DNA of 5,394 nucleotides from Desulfosudis sp034189195 (GTDB lineage: Bacteria; Desulfobacterota; Desulfobacteria; Desulfobacterales; Desulfosudaceae). Position 1 is the first letter of the stretch. The number at the start of each line of letters is the position of its first letter. The position numbers and the translations under genes are program-made. The stretch covers positions 1 to 5,394 of the forward strand of contig JAXHVI010000125.1 of NCBI GenBank assembly GCA_034189195.1, read 5' to 3'. This document shows positions 5,337 to 5,394 of the stretch, piece by piece. Under the pieces are notes generated by a model. It did no database searches, was not told the DNA's origin, and was given only the letters and a program-made list of their open reading frames with translations.

Positions 5337-5394
5337 TTACCAGTCTTTTGCACACCGTACCCCGCCGAATTCAGAGGCGATGTAGGAGCGCGTG
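5337..5394 (-). CDS. Probable 3' end of an HmcE/TmcC-type membrane cytochrome b subunit (cut by window edge)
   Basis: On the minus strand, upstream of the iron-sulfur gene, one frame reads TRSYIASEFGGVRCAKDW followed by TAA at 5339-5337. As I remember it, the C-terminus of HmcE and related nitrate-reductase-gamma-like cytochrome b subunits reads much like TRAYMGSEFGxVRxARDW, so this tail fits that family well. Such subunits carry hemes b in the membrane and pair with HmcF/TmcB-type proteins. The stop is 49 nt before the ATG of the iron-sulfur gene, consistent with one operon. Only 18 codons are visible, and another frame is also open to a TAG at the start of the next gene, so the call rests on the tail motif and context. 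Confidence 0.55.
   Translation of the reverse strand, partial: TRSYIASEFGGVRCAKDW

Overview
This window most likely comes from a sulfate-reducing member of the Desulfobacterota (a Desulfobacteraceae/Desulfosarcinaceae-like organism). The main reason is the minus-strand gene at 3950-5287. It encodes a cytoplasmic iron-sulfur protein of the TmcB/HmcF/DsrK group, a subunit type of the transmembrane redox complexes typical of these bacteria. The coding regions are GC-rich and the spacers AT-richer. The genus cannot be fixed from the sequence alone.

Layout. (1) 1-271, minus strand: the first 90 residues of an FkbM-type methyltransferase cut by the window edge. (2) 272-673: a 402-bp divergent spacer with no convincing gene, holding a short direct repeat and a weak inverted repeat. 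(3) 674-3782, plus strand: four genes in one direction. They are hypB (GTPase for Ni insertion into hydrogenase), a Memo-family protein (AmmeMemoRadiSam system protein B), a Tat-exported four-cluster iron-sulfur protein and a small four-helix membrane protein. The hypB-Memo gap is 40 nt. The last two genes overlap by 4 nt. A 100-nt gap after the Memo gene carries six tandem ATCGNN hexamers and a right arm that can form either of two competing hairpins. (4) 3783-3949: a convergent spacer with a degenerate CCCTTGRA-like repeat and a strong bidirectional terminator. (5) 3950-5394, minus strand: the TmcB/HmcF-like gene, preceded by what looks like the last 18 codons of an HmcE/TmcC-type membrane cytochrome b.

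How the genes may work together. The iron-sulfur protein and the membrane protein look like the beta and gamma subunits of a formate-dehydrogenase-N-like or HybA-like module, but no catalytic subunit lies in the window. They may take electrons from a separately encoded periplasmic enzyme or cytochrome and pass them to the quinone pool. HypB supports NiFe-hydrogenase maturation. The Memo protein has a predicted metal site and no settled bacterial function. The minus-strand pair would belong to a second, separate transmembrane electron-transfer complex connecting periplasmic cytochromes with cytoplasmic iron-sulfur chemistry. The most unusual points are the HypB-Memo-FeS-membrane cassette, the replacement of one expected cluster-ligand cysteine by glycine, and the structured ATCGNN spacer.
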